Notes under the pieces: model-generated
The model's database searches: none
What the model saw: the letters and a program-made list of their open reading frames with translations, nothing else
Told to the model about the DNA's origin: nothing
From: Rhizobium sp. WYCCWR10014
Lineage (GTDB): Bacteria > Pseudomonadota > Alphaproteobacteria > Rhizobiales > Rhizobiaceae
Length of the DNA stretch: 64,000 bases
Assembly (NCBI RefSeq): GCF_001657485.1
Contig: NZ_LXFU01000045.1
Coordinates: forward strand, 112,962 to 176,961
Reading direction: 5' to 3'
Shown here: positions 61,411-64,000 of the stretch, piece by piece
Layout: the number at the start of each line of letters is the position of its first letter
Numbering within the stretch: the first letter of the stretch is position 1
Made by a program: the position numbers and the translations under genes

Positions 61411-62418
61411 ATGACCGGTTTGATCAACAGCCAGAAGTACCTGCTGAAGCTCCAGCGCTTCGACCTCGCTTACCTCATATCGATGGCAGTACTGTCAGTG
61501 CGGTCTAGCAGAGGGCCGTGGGATTTGGATCAAGATACACTCGTGCTGACCGCTCCACGGCCCTTTTCTGACGCCATACGAGCATTGCCCGACTATGACC
61601 GCAAGCGGCTTGCGGAAGCCCTCTGTGCGAACGAGGCAGCGTTTCAACTGAACTATGGTCTCGATCCTGACGATATCCACGCTGAACCGAGCAACGTGGA
61701 TCAGGTCGAGGGCTCGGAAGCCGCGCTGCCGAACCTCATCTTGCAGAAAGAGATGATGATCAGCGTGGCAACGGGCGGTCAACGCATACAGGACGTCAAC
61801 GATTACTACCGGGCGCGGCACGTGGACCTCAAATCTTCTGTGCCCGCGCTTGGTCTGTCGTACAGCAACCCTCATGATGATCTGTGGTCTTGGTACCACT
61901 ATTGGCGGGCTCACCTGCCTCAATACGCCGACCGTCGCCAGTATGTCAGAGAACTGTTCGACCCTCTCATCGCTGCTGCGTCAAATCGAACGAGCATCGC
62001 TGTCGTCGAGCGAGAACCCACAGGATGGGAGCGGGTGGATAGAGCGCTTAGCAAGGCGCAAGCTCAACTCGCTGGAGCGACGAACGAGGAGGACTTCCAG
62101 ACGGTGGGCATGCTCTGCAGAGAGGTGCTCATTTCGGTTGGACAGGCGGTCTACGATGGGGAGCGGCACGTGACGCTTGACGGCGTGAAGCCCAGTTCGA
62201 CAGATGCGAAGAGGATGCTCGAAGCCTTCCTTCACAGCGTCTTTCCCGGGGACAGCTTCAAGGAGGTTCGTGGCCATGCGAGGGCTTCAGTGGACTTAGG
62301 CTTGAACTTGCACCATCGACGGACGGCAACTAGGCAGCTCGCTGAACTCTGCCTCGAAGCTACCGCGTCCACCTCGGCAGTCATGAAAATCTTGTCGCAG
62401 AACGCCCAGGCTATGTGA
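61411..62418 (+). CDS. Uncharacterised 335-residue protein with helical C-terminus
   Basis: A soluble protein with no signal peptide or membrane segment. The N-terminal half is unrecognised. The C-terminal half (about residues 205-330) is helical and includes TVGMLCREVLISVGQAVYD and a closing NLHHRRTATRQLAELCLEAT, a pattern seen in C-terminal helical bundles of several defence-associated proteins (HEPN/abortive-infection type), though a proper RxxxxH pair is not clear. It converges on the DUF5343/HEPN operon. Function unknown; antiviral role is only suggested by context. Confidence 0.75.
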   Translation: MTGLINSQKYLLKLQRFDLAYLISMAVLSVRSSRGPWDLDQDTLVLTAPRPFSDAIRALPDYDRKRLAEALCANEAAFQLNYGLDPDDIHAEPSNVDQVEGSEAALPNLILQKEMMISVATGGQRIQDVNDYYRARHVDLKSSVPALGLSYSNPHDDLWSWYHYWRAHLPQYADRRQYVRELFDPLIAAASNRTSIAVVEREPTGWERVDRALSKAQAQLAGATNEEDFQTVGMLCREVLISVGQAVYDGERHVTLDGVKPSSTDAKRMLEAFLHSVFPGDSFKEVRGHARASVDLGLNLHHRRTATRQLAELCLEATASTSAVMKILSQNAQAM

Positions 62419-62468
62419 CGATTTCGCGTCTTGGCGACACCGTGTGGCGCGACAATCCACCGTTTCGG

Positions 62469-63066
62469 CTACTTCTCCATCAAGCGAAACCAATCTCGAA
62501 CGGTAATCCGCAAGCGAAGCTCCTCGTCTTCGGCTAATGGGCAGCAGTGAGCGATGGGATTGCGGAGCGCATTTAGGCTGGCAATGACCTTCTCAAGGCC
62601 CTTCCGGCTGTTGAATAGCGAGCCAAATAGTGACCAATGAGAATTGATTATATCGTACAACTCGCCAAACGTTGTGTAGTCCAAGGCATCTTGAGAACGC
62701 CTGCTGACGCCAGCATCAAGCTCCTTCTGGACACGCTTGATAACCTCATCCTTGATAGCTTGCGGTATCTTTGAGCCGTTCCACCAGTCCTCACTCTGTG
62801 TCTCGGTTATTAGCGTGTCTCGAACCAATGCCCTAATTGAGCGTTCGAGCGAATAAAAAACCTCATAGTGGCGAGCCATCATAGCGCCTTCCGCCCGCAC
62901 TGCTGCGTCGAGCTGAGGATAATAGTCGCTTTCCACCGTCTCGCTCTGCCCGCGAATGTGGCCCAGTTCGATGTTATATCGCCGTTCGATGGCGCTGATG
63001 TCCTCGGCAAATCATCTGGTTTGTCATGCCGAAGGATTTGATTTTCTCCACCAGCGCCCTACTCAC
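62469..63066 (-). pseudogene. Swt1-type HEPN protein, apparent 5' frameshift
   Basis: From a GTG at 63066, overlapping the DUF5343 stop, the frame reads SRALVEKIKSFGMTNQM. One base too many near 63012 (or two too few) shifts into FAEDISAIERRYNIELGHIRGQ and on to the conserved body. That body includes FYSLERSIRALVRDTL and the active-site LNALRNPIAHCCPL, a HEPN RxxxxH motif. Corrected length is about 198 residues. A shorter product from the GTG at 62936 (155 aa) is possible. HEPN proteins are often RNases in toxin-antitoxin or phage defence modules. Confidence 0.75.
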
Positions 63067-63688
63067 CATTCAGCAGATGCTCCCTCAAGCTGCGAAAGAT
63101 CGCGTTGAACACAGCCTGATCTGATGTAGCCGGCAGGTTGAGATTGATGGTGTACGAGAGGTTTAGTCCGAGACTTTCTTGGTTGTTCGTGGGTGCTCGA
63201 TACGTCGGCGTGGTAGGCGTGACCACCTCCTCGGACATGGTATCGACCGTCTTTGACTTTGCATCGAAGTCAGCAAATGCCTTGAGGTTCTTGAATGTTG
63301 CGATGGTTAGCTCTGCCGTACGGCTAGCAGCAGAGGCACCAGTCGCTTGGCACACTAGTGACAGCAAGTCTTTGTCGTTGAGCGCGTAGCAATATTCGTT
63401 GATATCAAACAGCTCCCGATAGCCGATCCGAATTGCTTCTGCGATTGACGCGCCCGAAGTCTGGGTGTTGCGAAATCTCTTATAGAGATCGGTCGGACTG
63501 GCGTCCGAGTTCACCAAACCGATCTTCTTGAGATAAGCGGCGATGCTGGCACCCGTCCCACCTTTGATGGCGAGCTTCGTTTGAATGAAGTCAGTTGTCA
63601 CTCGATCTGGCGTCGCCGCATCACGTATGCGTTCAAGCGCGGTGCGTATTGAGCCCGGTGTAGGGAGATATGGAAGAGTGTCAGCCAT
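63059..63688 (-). CDS. DUF5343-family protein
   Basis: A 209-residue protein matching the DUF5343 pattern: LPYLPTPGSIRTALERI at the start, FIQTKLAIKGGTGASIAAYLKKIGLV (winged-helix-like), LYKRFRNTQTSGASIAEAIRIGYRELF, and LSYTINLNLPATSDQAVFNAIFRSL at the end. The biochemical role is unknown. It is commonly found next to HEPN proteins, as here, where its stop overlaps the next start by eight bases. The arrangement suggests a two-gene module in which this is the regulatory or antitoxin-like partner; that is inference. Confidence 0.82.
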   Translation of the reverse strand: MADTLPYLPTPGSIRTALERIRDAATPDRVTTDFIQTKLAIKGGTGASIAAYLKKIGLVNSDASPTDLYKRFRNTQTSGASIAEAIRIGYRELFDINEYCYALNDKDLLSLVCQATGASAASRTAELTIATFKNLKAFADFDAKSKTVDTMSEEVVTPTTPTYRAPTNNQESLGLNLSYTINLNLPATSDQAVFNAIFRSLREHLLNGE

Positions 63689-63816
63689 CTAAGGTCCATT
63701 GATGAGGAGAGCCGAACGTCGACACCACCACATTTATGGATTGAGTCGGGTTGAGTTTCAACGAGTCGCCGCAATCTGAAATACCTACCGATCCAAATCG
63801 ATCCTAAAACCGGATC

Positions 63817-63842
63817 ATTGGTCAGAATGGTTGGTCAGAATA
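63817..63842 (+). promoter_or_regulatory. Tandem 13-bp integrase arm-type sites, right end
   Basis: ATTGGTCAGAATG followed by GTTGGTCAGAATA, 60 bp inside the right tRNA-derived repeat and in the same orientation as the pair at 50715-50740, which lies 57 bp inside the left repeat. Confidence 0.7.
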
Positions 63843-63902
63843 AATATGAAAAAACGCTGTAATGCCTTGTTTTCAATCAATAAATCTATGGGTAATGAGG
63901 AA

Positions 63903-63951
63903 TGGTGGAGCTAAGCGGGATCGAACCGCTGACCTCTTGCATGCCATGCAA
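63903..63951 (-). tRNA. tRNA-Ala(GGC) 3' fragment and right attachment site
   Basis: The minus strand reads from TTGCATGGCATGCAA (anticodon loop with GGC) through the T-arm TCGGTTCGATCC-like region to CCACCA-type 3' end, 49 nt. The 5' half of the tRNA (D-arm and acceptor 5' strand) does not follow at 63952, so the gene is incomplete here. The first 23 bp equal the left attachment site. Confidence 0.82.
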
Positions 63952-64000
63952 CGGGCCACCGTTTCCGCGTGTTTCCGGTAGTTGCTAGGCATTGCCTTAA

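Overview
The window is high-GC chromosomal DNA of an alphaproteobacterium, almost certainly Rhizobium (R. etli / R. leguminosarum group). This rests on gene content and order (dnaKJ, a recF away from dnaN/gyrB, ffs-dnaX-ybaB-recR, rimP-nusA-ylxR-infB-rbfA-truB, rpsO-pnp, fabI-fabB-fabA divergent from irr), an RpoH-type promoter at dnaK, and many copies of a rhizobial intergenic palindromic repeat (RIME-like). Species level is inference; no database was searched.

Layout. 1-15.2 kb: end of a class A penicillin-binding protein, heat-shock genes dnaK-dnaJ, a small XRE regulator, recF-moeB-GNAT, a 2-hydroxyacid dehydrogenase, an SH3-domain secreted protein, a PfkB kinase, an AEC transporter, membrane cytochrome c, kdsB and pheA. 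15.2-25.4 kb: a minus-strand cluster (HIT protein, nudC, WYL regulator, small proteins), SRP RNA, dnaX-ybaB, MOSC, recR, a lytic transglycosylase, a frameshifted GNAT gene and an MFS exporter. 25.4-36.8 kb: the translation/RNA operon from rimP to truB behind a leader with an intrinsic terminator, a hydrolase whose ribosome-binding site lies in a long leader hairpin, then rpsO and pnp. 36.8-44.6 kb: an RsmC-like methyltransferase, the unsaturated fatty acid genes, irr, and several membrane or envelope proteins.

44.8-50.5 kb: a sulfur-related cluster (cysE-like acetyltransferase, SsuA-like binding protein, quinone-type reductase, TauD-like dioxygenase) bracketed by two diverged ~395-bp direct copies of a DUF2798/GIY-YIG locus. 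Each copy is damaged in a complementary way, which fits insertion by recombination at that locus.

50.6-63.9 kb: an integrative element. Its ends are 23-bp direct repeats of the 3' end of tRNA-Ala(GGC). Just inside each end are tandem 13-bp repeats that look like integrase arm-type sites; the left pair overlaps the integrase start codon. Inside are an intact tyrosine recombinase, a dead second one with a copy of the same 3' flank, an McrA-like HNH nuclease, an IS110-family insertion, remnants of a T7-like podovirus (internal virion protein, Bro-N protein, promoter-like repeats), a MarR-type regulator, a serine resolvase, an unrecognised 335-residue protein, and a two-gene DUF5343 / Swt1-type HEPN module with one apparent frameshift. 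The tRNA fragment at the right end lacks its 5' half, so a further element probably lies beyond the window.
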